37,224 bases of DNA from Lentimicrobiaceae bacterium (GCA_015061365.1 SUWS01000022.1:1-37224), one strand, 5' to 3'; counted from the first letter of the stretch, positions 7,796 to 15,236 are shown. Program-made: numbers and translations. Notes: a model not told the origin generated them from the letters alone.

Positions 7796-8563
7796 ATGGA
7801 TTTCACGACATTACAAATAGGTATAGAAAAGAATGTGGCTCGTATCGCCTTGAATCGTCCGGAGGTTCGTAACGCGATGAACGCCCTTATGATTAAGGAA
7901 CTCACAGAAGCCGTCGACTGGTTAGATGCTCGCGACGACATCAGGGTGATAGAGATATGTGGCAATGGCAAGTCGTTCTGTGCCGGAGCTGACATTAATT
8001 ATATGAAAGACGTAGCGTCTTTCGGTTATGACCAAAATTTAGAAGATGCCAAAAGATTATCCAAGCTATTTCAGAAGATATATTTCTGTAACAAGCCTGT
8101 CATCACTCTCGTTCATGGCGCGGTGATAGGAGGCGGCAACGGAATCACAGCGGCTTCCGACATCGTCCTTGCGGAGAAAGACACCGTCTTCGCCTTCAGT
8201 GAGGTGAAGTTAGGACTCACGCCAGCAACAATCTCACCCTTTGTTATAGCGCGATGCGGCGAGATGCCAGCGCGCGACCTCATGCTCTCGGGAAGAAAGT
8301 TTACGGCACAAGAGGCGAGAGAATATAAACTCGTTAATTTCGTTGGCGACATCGACGAAATTAATAAGAAGTTAGATGCTTATATCGACGACTTCTTGAA
8401 AGCATCGCCCGATGCCATCAGAGACTGCAAGCATCTCATAAGAAACGTGGGAGGAATTAGCACCCCATATAGTAGTGTCTTTGATATGACGGCGCAGCTG
8501 ATAGCGCAAGAGAGAATGAGCGACGACGCACAAGAGAGGATGAGGGGGTTTTTGGAGCTTTGA
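7796..8563 (+). CDS. Enoyl-CoA hydratase, LiuC/methylglutaconyl-CoA hydratase-like
   Basis: A 255-residue crotonase-fold hydratase, probably hydrating 3-methylglutaconyl-CoA made by the neighbouring carboxylase. The CoA/oxyanion motif FCAGADINYMKD is at about 61-72 and GGGNGITAASD at 112-122. The second catalytic glutamate is retained as Glu136 in FSEVKLGLTPATISP. The first catalytic glutamate of rat mitochondrial crotonase is a glycine here (Gly116); LiuC-type hydratases share the GGGxG form and the TPATISP motif, which favours LiuC over a butyrate-pathway crotonase. It follows mccB by 172 bases of repeat spacer. Its stop codon (TGA in GAGCTTTGA) is already part of the tandem array that follows. 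Confidence 0.85.
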   Translation: MDFTTLQIGIEKNVARIALNRPEVRNAMNALMIKELTEAVDWLDARDDIRVIEICGNGKSFCAGADINYMKDVASFGYDQNLEDAKRLSKLFQKIYFCNKPVITLVHGAVIGGGNGITAASDIVLAEKDTVFAFSEVKLGLTPATISPFVIARCGEMPARDLMLSGRKFTAQEAREYKLVNFVGDIDEINKKLDAYIDDFLKASPDAIRDCKHLIRNVGGISTPYSSVFDMTAQLIAQERMSDDAQERMRGFLEL

Positions 8564-8788
8564 ACTTTGAGCTAAGGCTGTTGAACTTTGAACTTTGAGC
8601 TAAGGCTGTTGAACTTTGAGTTTTGAGCTAAGGCTGTTGAACTTTGAACTTTGAGCTAAGGCTGTTGAGCTTTGAACTTTGAGCTAAGGCTGTTGAACTT
8701 TGAACTTTGAGCTAAGGCTGTTGAGCTTTGAACTTTGAGCTAAGGCTGTTGAACTTTGAACTTTGAGCTAAGGCTGTTGAACTTTGAG
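8562..8788 (+). repeat. 28-bp tandem array, eight exact-period copies
   Basis: CTAAGGCTG recurs at 8572, 8600, 8628, 8656, 8684, 8712, 8740 and 8768, exactly 28 bases apart. Each unit is four heptamers: GAACTTT twice (variants GAGCTTT and GAGTTTT), then GAGCTAA and GGCTGTT. The array starts on the hydratase stop codon. Confidence 0.95.
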
Positions 8789-8830
8789 TGTTCAATAAAT
8801 TAGTATTAAACCAATTAAAATTATGAAACC

Positions 8831-9181
8831 ATGAGAAATTTTAGAAATTATGATATCTGGAAGGATTCTATGCTTTTGGCAAAGAATGTTTGTCAATGTA
8901 CAAAGACTTTTCCTCGATATAGTGCTATTATAAATCAGATTCAGCGTTCTGCAATATCAATTCCATCAAACATAGCTGAAGGTTCTTCGAGGTCATCCTC
9001 GACTGAATTTGCAAGATATTTGGAAATATCTATGGGTTCCGCATTTGAATTAGAAACCCAAATAGAGTTATCATATTACTTTCAATATTTAGATGAAGAA
9101 AATTACAAAAAACTTATCTCAGATATAGTAAGTATTGAAAAAAGAATATCAACATTTATTATGCAAATAAGATCTAAATAA
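8831..9181 (+). CDS. Four-helix bundle protein (S23 / rRNA intervening-sequence family)
   Basis: A 116-residue protein with the hallmark QIQRSAISIPSNIAEGSSRSS (about residues 37-57) of the four helix bundle family. That family is named for ORFs found in 23S rRNA intervening sequences and is related to the Avd protein of diversity-generating retroelements. The N-terminal NYDIWKDSMLLAKNV and the C-terminal helices also fit. Its cellular role is unknown; members are thought to bind nucleic acid as oligomers. It interrupts the carboxylase gene set, is more AT-rich than its neighbours, and lies between a 28-bp tandem array and an opposed TTCAAAG array, which suggests it arrived as a cassette. No reverse transcriptase or rRNA gene is nearby. 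Confidence 0.9.
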   Translation: MRNFRNYDIWKDSMLLAKNVCQCTKTFPRYSAIINQIQRSAISIPSNIAEGSSRSSSTEFARYLEISMGSAFELETQIELSYYFQYLDEENYKKLISDIVSIEKRISTFIMQIRSK

Positions 9182-9237
9182 CAGTTGAAATAAGGATGTT
9201 GAGCTTTGAACCATGAACTAAGGCTTTTGAACCAACG

Positions 9238-9427
9238 TTCAAAGTTCAAGGTTCAAAGCTCAAGGTTCAAAGTTCAAAGCTCAAGGTTCAAAGCTCAAGG
9301 TTCAAAGCTCAAAGTTCAAAGTTCAAAGTTCAAAGTTCAAAGCTCAAAGTTCAAAGTTCAAAGTTCAAAGTTCAAAGCTCAAAGTTCAAAGTTCAAAGCT
9401 CAAAGTTCAAAGTTCAAAGTTCAAAGT
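9238..9427 (-). repeat. ~27-copy TTCAAAG heptamer array
   Basis: A strict 7-bp period of TTCAAAG with variants CTCAAAG, TTCAAGG and CTCAAGG. It is the reverse complement of the GAACTTT/GAGCTTT words at 8562-8788, so the four-helix-bundle gene lies between inverted arrays. A short same-sense piece (about 9193-9232, GAGCTTTGAACC...AAGGCTTTTGAACC) precedes it. Confidence 0.95.
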
Positions 9428-9444
9428 TTTTTCAAAATACAATG

Positions 9445-9474
9445 TTTGACGTTCAGACTTTTTTATTACCTTTG
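9445..9474 (+). promoter_or_regulatory. Promoter of the mccA-acd-ptb-buk operon
   Basis: TTTG at 9445-9448, 18 bases, then TACCTTTG at 9467-9474: a full match to the Bacteroidota consensus. Transcription would begin near 9480, leaving only a few bases before the ATG at 9484. It lies immediately downstream of the TTCAAAG array. Confidence 0.75.
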
Positions 9475-9483
9475 TAAACTATT

Positions 9484-11517
9484 ATGCCTTCGAAGAAAAT
9501 ACATAAGATATTAGTAGCGAACAGAGGTGAGATTGCTGTTCGTATCATTAGTACTTTAAAGAAGTTAAGTATTAACTCTGTCGCTGTTTATGCCGATAAC
9601 GACGCTGATTCGTTGCATTGTCGCATCGCTGATGAGGCACGTCCTCTCGGTAGTGGCAGTCTTAAAGATACTTATCTTAATATTCAGAAGATTATAGATT
9701 TAGCCTTAGATGCCGGTGCCGATGCCATTCATCCGGGATATGGTTTCCTTTCGGAGAATGCGGATTTCGCTGAAGCATGTGAGGCAAATAATTTGATATT
9801 TATCGGTCCTGATGCGGATTCGATGAGGCTGATGGGCGATAAGATAAGAGCTCGTCAGTTTGCGATAGAGAATGACATTCCTGTCGTCTGGGGTTTGGTG
9901 GGCAGTCTTGAAGAAATAGAGGCACAAGCCGCCGCCCTTCCATATCCCGTCTTGATAAAAGCTTCTGCCGGCGGCGGCGGTAAGGGTATGCATATAGTGG
10001 ACGACACCTCACAACTGCATCTCTCCTTAGAACAGGCGGTGCGCGAAGCTGAACGTTATTTCGGTAACGGACAGATTTTCGTAGAACAATATATCAGAAA
10101 TCCTCGTCATATAGAAGTGCAGATCCTCGCCGACCATCATGGCAACGTCATCCATCTTTACGAACGCGAATGCTCGGTGCAACGTCGTTATCAGAAGGTG
10201 ATAGAAGAATCGCCGTCACCGACATTGACGGAAGAAAAACGTAAGGCGATTTGCGAGACTGCCGTCAATCTATGCAAGAAGATGAATTACAATAACGCCG
10301 GTACGGTGGAGTTTATCGTCGATGAGAACCAGAACTTCTACTTCCTTGAGATGAACACACGTATTCAGGTTGAGCATCCCGTCACAGAACAAAGGACCGG
10401 AATCGACATCGTGGAAGAGCAGATCCGTATAGCGAGAGGCAAGGTGATGGGCTACACTCAAGATTCTGTAATGGCTAACGGTCATGCGATAGAATGCCGT
10501 ATCTACGCCGAAGACCCGGAAAACAACTTCATGCCCGCGCCTGGCGACATCACGCTCTATCACGAACCTAAGATGCGTGGCGTGAGAATTGACAGTAGTA
10601 TCGACAGACCGACGACGATCTCCGACAGCTACGACCCGATGATAAGCAAACTGATTTGTCACGGCAAGGATAGAGAAAGCGCGATAGAGATAACAAGAAA
10701 CGCTCTTAAAGATTATATAGTACAGACCAAGAAAACCAATATTCCTTATCTCCAAAGTATCATCGACAATGATGATTTTATTGAAAACAAGATCGATACT
10801 TCCTATTGCGAGAAGCATCAAGACGAGCTCATCGATTCGATGATTAAGATGCGTGACGAGATTAAGAAAGAAGATGTGGTGGCTCTTTTCCTTTTCTACG
10901 ACTTTAACAAGAAATATTTAGAAAATAAAACCATCGACAATATCTGGGAAGATATAGGATATTGGAGATATAATATGAATATTGACGTTGAAATAGGTAG
11001 GGACGCGGCATGCCACGTCCGTACAGATGCCGCCAATGTGGTATTTCATGTACAGATTGATCGTATAAGACGTAAGTCGTTGAGTTGTACTATTAATGGA
11101 CAGACTTACGAGGTTATGCTTTCGCAGAATGGAGGAGATATTAATAAGGTTATCATCAATGGAATGACAGAGTCGATATTTGTTTCTGAGACGAACGACA
11201 ACAACTATTGCGTTCATCTTAAAGGATTGGATTTCATCTGTCGCCGTAATGATGAGCTTAACGACACTAAAGATTATTCGAATACGGAGAATAAGAACAG
11301 CGACTTGGAATATCATTCGCCGATGCCGGGGAAGGTTATCAAGGTCAATGTGAAGGAAGGTGACGAGGTTAAGGTTGATGATGTCTTATGTGTTGTAGAA
11401 GCCATGAAGATGGAAAACAATATCAAGGCGATGACATCTGGCAAGGTTGCCAAGGTCTTCGTCAAGGAAAATGATAAAGTAGATGTTAAAACTATTTTGA
11501 TAGAATTAGCTTTATGA
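9484..11517 (+). CDS. mccA: Methylcrotonyl-CoA carboxylase-type biotin carboxylase (alpha) subunit
   Basis: A 677-residue biotin-dependent carboxylase alpha chain. The biotin carboxylase domain (about 1-445) has ANRGEIAVRI, HPGYGFLSENADFA, the ATP-grasp glycine loop KASAGGGGKGMHIV (about 159-172) and EMNTRIQVEHPVTE (about 289-302). A C-terminal biotinyl domain carries EAMKMENN with biotin at Lys642. It carboxylates its own biotin with ATP and bicarbonate for the beta chain at 6016. The region between the domains (about 446-600) is diverged, and at codons ~505-514 it translates a palindromic repeat. Its stop overlaps the next start (ATGA). Promoter at 9445. Propionyl- or acetyl-CoA carboxylase alpha chains are alternatives; the LiuB/LiuC-like genes nearby favour methylcrotonyl-CoA. 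Confidence 0.88.
   Translation: MPSKKIHKILVANRGEIAVRIISTLKKLSINSVAVYADNDADSLHCRIADEARPLGSGSLKDTYLNIQKIIDLALDAGADAIHPGYGFLSENADFAEACEANNLIFIGPDADSMRLMGDKIRARQFAIENDIPVVWGLVGSLEEIEAQAAALPYPVLIKASAGGGGKGMHIVDDTSQLHLSLEQAVREAERYFGNGQIFVEQYIRNPRHIEVQILADHHGNVIHLYERECSVQRRYQKVIEESPSPTLTEEKRKAICETAVNLCKKMNYNNAGTVEFIVDENQNFYFLEMNTRIQVEHPVTEQRTGIDIVEEQIRIARGKVMGYTQDSVMANGHAIECRIYAEDPENNFMPAPGDITLYHEPKMRGVRIDSSIDRPTTISDSYDPMISKLICHGKDRESAIEITRNALKDYIVQTKKTNIPYLQSIIDNDDFIENKIDTSYCEKHQDELIDSMIKMRDEIKKEDVVALFLFYDFNKKYLENKTIDNIWEDIGYWRYNMNIDVEIGRDAACHVRTDAANVVFHVQIDRIRRKSLSCTINGQTYEVMLSQNGGDINKVIINGMTESIFVSETNDNNYCVHLKGLDFICRRNDELNDTKDYSNTENKNSDLEYHSPMPGKVIKVNVKEGDEVKVDDVLCVVEAMKMENNIKAMTSGKVAKVFVKENDKVDVKTILIELAL
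10997..11024. repeat. Palindromic GTAGGGACG-type repeat inside mccA
   Basis: GTAG-GGACGCGGCA / TGCCACGTCC-GTAC is a 28-bp near-perfect palindrome with two mismatched pairs, lying within the carboxylase alpha coding sequence. It is read in frame as part of EIGRDAACHVRTDAA. The GTAGRGACG ends match those of the intergenic elements at 14741 and 17724. Confidence 0.8.
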
Positions 11518-12656
11518 ATTTTGGTTTAACAAAACAACAGATAGAATTACGCGAGAGAGTTCGCGACTTTGCCGAGCGCGAGGTCAGACCTGTCGCTGCA
11601 TATAACGATGAAAACGAAATCTTTGATGTGGAGCTGACACGTAAGATAGCAGACTTGGGACTTCTCGGGATATGTGTGCCGAAAGCATACGGCGGACAAG
11701 AATTAGACACCCTGTCGTATATCATCGCCGTTGAAGAACTTTCGAGAGTAGATGGCTCTACGGCTGCCACCATCGCTGCCGACAACTCATTAGGCATCAG
11801 CCCTATCAAAGAGTACGGAACGAAAGAACAGAAAGAAAAATATCTCCCTTTGCTTTGCAAGACGCATCTCTGGGGATTCGGTTTGACAGAAGAGACGGCA
11901 GGCTGCGATTCTCGTGGCACGAAGTCGACGGCACGTTTGGAAGACGATAAGTGGGTTCTTAACGGAACCAAGATCTTCATCACCAACAGTGCGACACCAA
12001 TGACTTTGGGTAGCACCGTTCAAGTCGTATCAGGAGAGAAAAACGGTAAGCCTGAGTTTACTACCTTCTTGATGGAGAACGACACTCCTGGTTTCACGCA
12101 AGAACCGATGAATCGTAAGATGATGTGGCGAGCCTCCAATACCGGTCGCCTCACCTTTAACAATGTAGAACTTACGAATGATAATATGCTTGGTGCTCCT
12201 GGACAAGGTTCTCATATCATGCTCGCCACTTTAGACGGTGGTCGTCTGTCGATAGCTGCAATGGCTTTAGGATGTGCACAAGGAGCCTACGAGATGGCTC
12301 TCGCTTATTCTAAAGAGAGAGAGCAGTTCGGTAAGCAGATTTGTAAGTTCCAGGCTGTCAGTTTCAAGCTTGCTGATATGGCGATGAAGATCGAAGCTGC
12401 GCGTTGTCTTTTGTATAAGGCATGTAGGATAAAAGACGCTGGAATGCCTTTTGGCAAAGAAGCAGCCATGGCTAAACTCTATTGTTCTGAGGTAGCTGCT
12501 GAGGTGTGCGATAATGCGGTGCAGGTGATGGGAGGTCACGGATTGTTAAAGGACTTCGATATGGAACGTTTCTATCGCGACCAGAGAATATTGCAGATAG
12601 GGGAGGGGACATCGGAGATCTTACGTCTCGTGATTTCAAGATATATAGGATGTTAA
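11514..12656 (+). CDS. Acyl-CoA dehydrogenase, short-chain (butyryl-CoA) type
   Basis: A 380-residue FAD acyl-CoA dehydrogenase that oxidises a short-chain acyl-CoA to its 2-enoyl form, passing electrons to ETF. Typical segments are GLTEETAGCDSRGTKSTA, WVLNGTKIFITN, REQFGKQICKFQA and VMGGHGLLKDFDMERFYRDQ. The catalytic base is at the SCAD/Bcd position (Glu364 in QIGEGTSEILR). The site used by isovaleryl-CoA dehydrogenases is glycine (TLDGGRL, Gly243). Operon context suggests isovaleryl-CoA; these residues suggest butyryl-CoA or a similar linear substrate. The start overlaps the mccA stop by four bases, so the two are translationally coupled. No ETF genes are in the window. Confidence 0.92.
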   Translation: MNFGLTKQQIELRERVRDFAEREVRPVAAYNDENEIFDVELTRKIADLGLLGICVPKAYGGQELDTLSYIIAVEELSRVDGSTAATIAADNSLGISPIKEYGTKEQKEKYLPLLCKTHLWGFGLTEETAGCDSRGTKSTARLEDDKWVLNGTKIFITNSATPMTLGSTVQVVSGEKNGKPEFTTFLMENDTPGFTQEPMNRKMMWRASNTGRLTFNNVELTNDNMLGAPGQGSHIMLATLDGGRLSIAAMALGCAQGAYEMALAYSKEREQFGKQICKFQAVSFKLADMAMKIEAARCLLYKACRIKDAGMPFGKEAAMAKLYCSEVAAEVCDNAVQVMGGHGLLKDFDMERFYRDQRILQIGEGTSEILRLVISRYIGC

Positions 12657-12688
12657 TGAATTAGTTTAATAAATATAAATTATACGTT

Positions 12689-13588
12689 ATGAATAAATTA
12701 GAGCAAATGTTCGAAGTATTGCGTAGCCGTCCGAAGAAACGTTTGGCAGCAGCATACGCTAACGACGATCACACAATCTGCGCAGTGAGTGCAGCAATCG
12801 ACAATGGTTTAATAGAAGGTATCTTATGCGGCGACAAAGATGTCATCGCTAAGGTTTGCGAAGCCGAAGGTATCGATATTAACAAGTTTACCATCGTCCA
12901 TGAACCAGATGAGATTAAAGCAGCTGCTAAAGCCTGCGACCTCATCAATGCAGGTGAAGCCGACATCTTGATGAAAGGTCTTCTCTCTACCGACAAATAT
13001 ATGCGCGCCATCTTGAATAAAGAACGCGGATTATGTCCTCCTAACGCAACATTGGCTCACGTCTGTGCGATAGAAAATCCTAACTATCACAAATTATTAA
13101 TCGCCAGCGACTGTGCCATCATCCCTGCTCCAGACTTCAAACAAAAACAGACATTGTTGAAATATTTGGTTGCTACAGCTAATGCTTTGGAGATTAAGAA
13201 TCCTAAATTGGCTGTCATCACAGCTACAGAACAGATGCTCGTTGGTATGCAGGCATGCGTCGACGCGGCTCTCATCACCAAGATGGCTGACCGCGGACAG
13301 ATTAAAGGCTGTATCGTTGACGGTCCTATCTCATTAGACCTCGCCATCGACGCTGAAGCAGTGGCGATCAAAAACTTCAAGAGCCCAGTTGCCGGTGACG
13401 CCGACTGTCTCCTCTTCCCAAGTATCGAAGCCGCTAACGTATTCTATAAATGTAACAGCAAGTTCGATCACGCTGAAGTGGCTGCCGTCGTTATGGGTGC
13501 AAAAGTACCTTGCGTCTTGTCATCACGCGGCGACTCTTCAAAGACAAAATTATGTTCAATAGCATTAGCAGCATTGTTAGCTAAATAA
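12689..13588 (+). CDS. ptb: Phosphate butyryltransferase
   Basis: A 299-residue phosphotransacylase of the Pta/Ptb fold, at the usual Ptb length (Pta is longer). It exchanges CoA for phosphate on butyryl-CoA, and on isobutyryl- and isovaleryl-CoA in characterised enzymes, giving the acyl phosphate used by the next gene product. Family motifs are ADILMKGLLSTDKYMRAIL (about 89-108), the HVCAIENPNYHKLLIASDCAI region, and VDGPISLDLAIDAEA (about 210-225). It follows the dehydrogenase by 32 bases and precedes butyrate kinase by 17. Together these give substrate-level ATP from an acyl-CoA. Confidence 0.92.
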   Translation: MNKLEQMFEVLRSRPKKRLAAAYANDDHTICAVSAAIDNGLIEGILCGDKDVIAKVCEAEGIDINKFTIVHEPDEIKAAAKACDLINAGEADILMKGLLSTDKYMRAILNKERGLCPPNATLAHVCAIENPNYHKLLIASDCAIIPAPDFKQKQTLLKYLVATANALEIKNPKLAVITATEQMLVGMQACVDAALITKMADRGQIKGCIVDGPISLDLAIDAEAVAIKNFKSPVAGDADCLLFPSIEAANVFYKCNSKFDHAEVAAVVMGAKVPCVLSSRGDSSKTKLCSIALAALLAK

Positions 13589-13605
13589 TAAAAAACAAAT
13601 CGATT

Positions 13606-14679
13606 ATGAGTTACAAATTATTAATTATCAATCCGGGTTCAACTTCAACTAAAGTTGCAATCTTCCAAGACAAAGAATGTCTTTTCAAGAAAAACATCAA
13701 ACACTCAGCTGAAGAGATAGCTCCTTTTGAACACATCGCTGACCAATATCATTTCCGCAAGGAAGTTATTCTCAACGAGCTTAAAGAGGCAGGCATGGAA
13801 CTCAGCGACGTTGATATGGTAGTAGGTCGTGGCGGTTTGTTGAAACCTCTCACTTCAGGTATATATGAAGTTAATGAAGCTATGATTCGCGACTTGGTTA
13901 ACAGTCCTGTCGGCGAGCACGCTTGTAACCTCGGAGGTCTGATAGCTGACGATATCGCTAAGTCGATAGGCGTGAAAGCATACATTGCCGACCCTGTTAT
14001 CGTTGATGAGATGGAAGACGTGGCTCGTTTCTCAGGTCATCCAGCATTCCCACGTATGTCGGTGTTCCACGCTTTGAACCAGAAAGTCATAGCACGTCAA
14101 CATGCTGCTACAGTAGGTAAGAAATATGAAGAGTTGAACCTTATCGGTATTCACCTCGGCGGTGGTATCTCGGTTGCAGCTCACAAGAAAGGTCGTGTTG
14201 TCGATGTTAATAACGCTTTGAACGGCGACGGTCCTTTCACACCGGAACGTTCGGGAGCTTTGCCATCAGGTCCTCTCATGAACGCTTGCTTCAGCGGCAA
14301 ATACACTAAGAAAGAAATCGACCTCATGCTTAAAGGTCAAGGCGGCTTTGTCGCTTACTTAGGCACTAACGACGCTATGGAAGTTGAGAACAGAGTTAAG
14401 GCTGGCGATAAAGAATGGGAACTCGTCTATCGCGCTATGGCTTATCAGGTAGCTAAGGAAGTCGGAGGTCTCGCAGCATCAGCGTTCAGCATGGATGTCG
14501 ACGCTATATTCGTAACAGGCGGTATGGCATACGACAAAAACTTCTGCAAGATATTAGAAGGTCATCTCGGAAAAATAGCTCCGGTTTACGTATATCCTGG
14601 CGAAGACGAAATGATGGCTCTCACATTGAACGGACTTATGGTTCTTAACAAAGAATGTGAAGCTAAGATTTATGAATAA
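13606..14679 (+). CDS. buk: Butyrate kinase
   Basis: A 357-residue ASKHA-fold acyl kinase of the butyrate kinase family. It converts butyryl phosphate (or a branched-chain acyl phosphate) plus ADP to the free acid and ATP. The phosphate-1 loop INPGSTSTKVAIF is at residues 6-18. Further motifs are GRGGLLKPLTSGIYEVNE, the adenosine-binding HLGGGISVAAHKKGRVVDVNNALNG split around residues 183-207, and FVTGGMAYDKNF near 304. Full length, intact, and last in the operon. A spacer of octamer repeats and a 34-bp palindrome follow. With ptb it is a terminal fermentation module. Confidence 0.94.
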   Translation: MSYKLLIINPGSTSTKVAIFQDKECLFKKNIKHSAEEIAPFEHIADQYHFRKEVILNELKEAGMELSDVDMVVGRGGLLKPLTSGIYEVNEAMIRDLVNSPVGEHACNLGGLIADDIAKSIGVKAYIADPVIVDEMEDVARFSGHPAFPRMSVFHALNQKVIARQHAATVGKKYEELNLIGIHLGGGISVAAHKKGRVVDVNNALNGDGPFTPERSGALPSGPLMNACFSGKYTKKEIDLMLKGQGGFVAYLGTNDAMEVENRVKAGDKEWELVYRAMAYQVAKEVGGLAASAFSMDVDAIFVTGGMAYDKNFCKILEGHLGKIAPVYVYPGEDEMMALTLNGLMVLNKECEAKIYE

Positions 14680-14735
14680 ATCTGAGAATCTAAAATCTGA
14701 GAATCTGAGAATCTGAGAATCTGAAAATCTGAAAA
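14680..14735. repeat. 8-bp tandem repeat (AATCTGAG)
   Basis: Six or so copies of AATCTGAG/AATCTGAA/AATCTAAA directly after the butyrate kinase stop. They are the reverse complement of the octamers at 5039-5072. Confidence 0.85.
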
Positions 14736-14740
14736 TTTTG

Positions 14741-14774
14741 TAGAGACGCAGCAATGATCATTGCTGCGTCTCTA
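14741..14774. repeat. 34-bp perfect palindrome with TAGAGACG ends
   Basis: The arm TAGAGACGCAGCAATGA is followed immediately by its exact reverse complement. It lies between the convergent butyrate kinase and 79-residue peptide genes, so it may act as a bidirectional terminator (T-rich sequence on either side is modest). The ends match the elements at 17724-17780 and 10997-11024. Confidence 0.9.
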
Positions 14775-14782
14775 TCTTTATA

Positions 14783-14837
14783 ATTCTAAAATTCTAAAAT
14801 TCTAAAATTCTAAAGTTCTAAAGTTCCAGAATTCTAA
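14783..14837. repeat. 8-bp tandem repeat (ATTCTAAA)
   Basis: Six or seven copies of ATTCTAAA/GTTCTAAA. The same word recurs at about 29400-29436 and, in the opposite sense, at 33318-33360. The following bases to 14928 hold no gene. Confidence 0.85.
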
Positions 14838-14928
14838 AAAAAGTGCTGGCACGTTTCACAACGCGCCAGCGAGAAAGTTAAAATAATTAATAATATTAAA
14901 AACTACTCACGAAGAGTCAATTCAGTTT

Positions 14929-14968
14929 ACAATTTACAGTTGACAGTTAATTGTCAACTGTAAATTGT
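14929..14968 (-). terminator. Long hairpin just after the 79-residue peptide gene
   Basis: A perfect 17-bp inverted repeat (ACAATTTACAGTTGACA, 6-base loop, reverse complement) ends six bases beyond the stop of the minus-strand peptide gene. There is no T-run, so it may stabilise the transcript end rather than terminate it alone. It is assembled from heptamer-like words (AATTTAC, AGTTGAC, TGTCAAC). Confidence 0.5.
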
Positions 14969-14974
14969 TAGTTG

Positions 14975-15214
14975 TCAATTGTTCTTTCTTTTGAGAGCGT
15001 ATGCTGCACCCAATCCTGCCAAGATTAATAATCCTGAACCTACAGGTGCTGGTTGGTCGTCGCTTTGACCACGCATTGGCAAAGTTGGCAGACCGTTGGA
15101 TTGACGATTCTGATTGTCTATATCATTGTATGAGAAGAAAGAATCACTTTTTTGGGCATTCACACCCAATCCTAATGTTATTACGAGTGATATTGTTACT
15201 AATACTTTTTTCAT
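14975..15214 (-). CDS. Small secreted peptide with sorting-signal-like C-terminus
   Basis: A 79-residue protein that I cannot assign to a characterised family. It has a clear signal peptide (residues 1-20, cut after VNA), then a short polar mature part rich in Asn, Asp, Ser and Gln with LPTLPMRGQ. The C-terminus is PVGSGLLILAGLGAAYALKRKN, that is Pro-x-Gly, a ~17-residue hydrophobic helix, then a basic tail. That tripartite layout resembles PEP-CTERM/LPXTG-type anchoring signals, although it lacks those exact motifs. If the signal peptide is cleaved, about 36 residues would be exposed. It lies 95 bases downstream of the 748-residue T9SS cargo on the same strand and could be co-transcribed. 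Confidence 0.72.
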   Translation of the reverse strand: MKKVLVTISLVITLGLGVNAQKSDSFFSYNDIDNQNRQSNGLPTLPMRGQSDDQPAPVGSGLLILAGLGAAYALKRKNN

Positions 15215-15236
15215 TTTTATTCTTTTATTTTTCTGG

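Noticed and set aside
8562-8788. Possible CRISPR array with 28-bp repeats
   Set aside because: The whole 28-bp period is repeat, itself composed of heptamers, with no variable spacer.
8831-9181. Avd gene of a diversity-generating retroelement
   Set aside because: The fold family fits, but there is no reverse transcriptase, template repeat or variable repeat in the window.
9206-9514. Open frame reading SKFKVQS repeatedly
   Set aside because: It is a translation of the TTCAAAG array, overlaps the mccA promoter and start, and has no protein-like composition.
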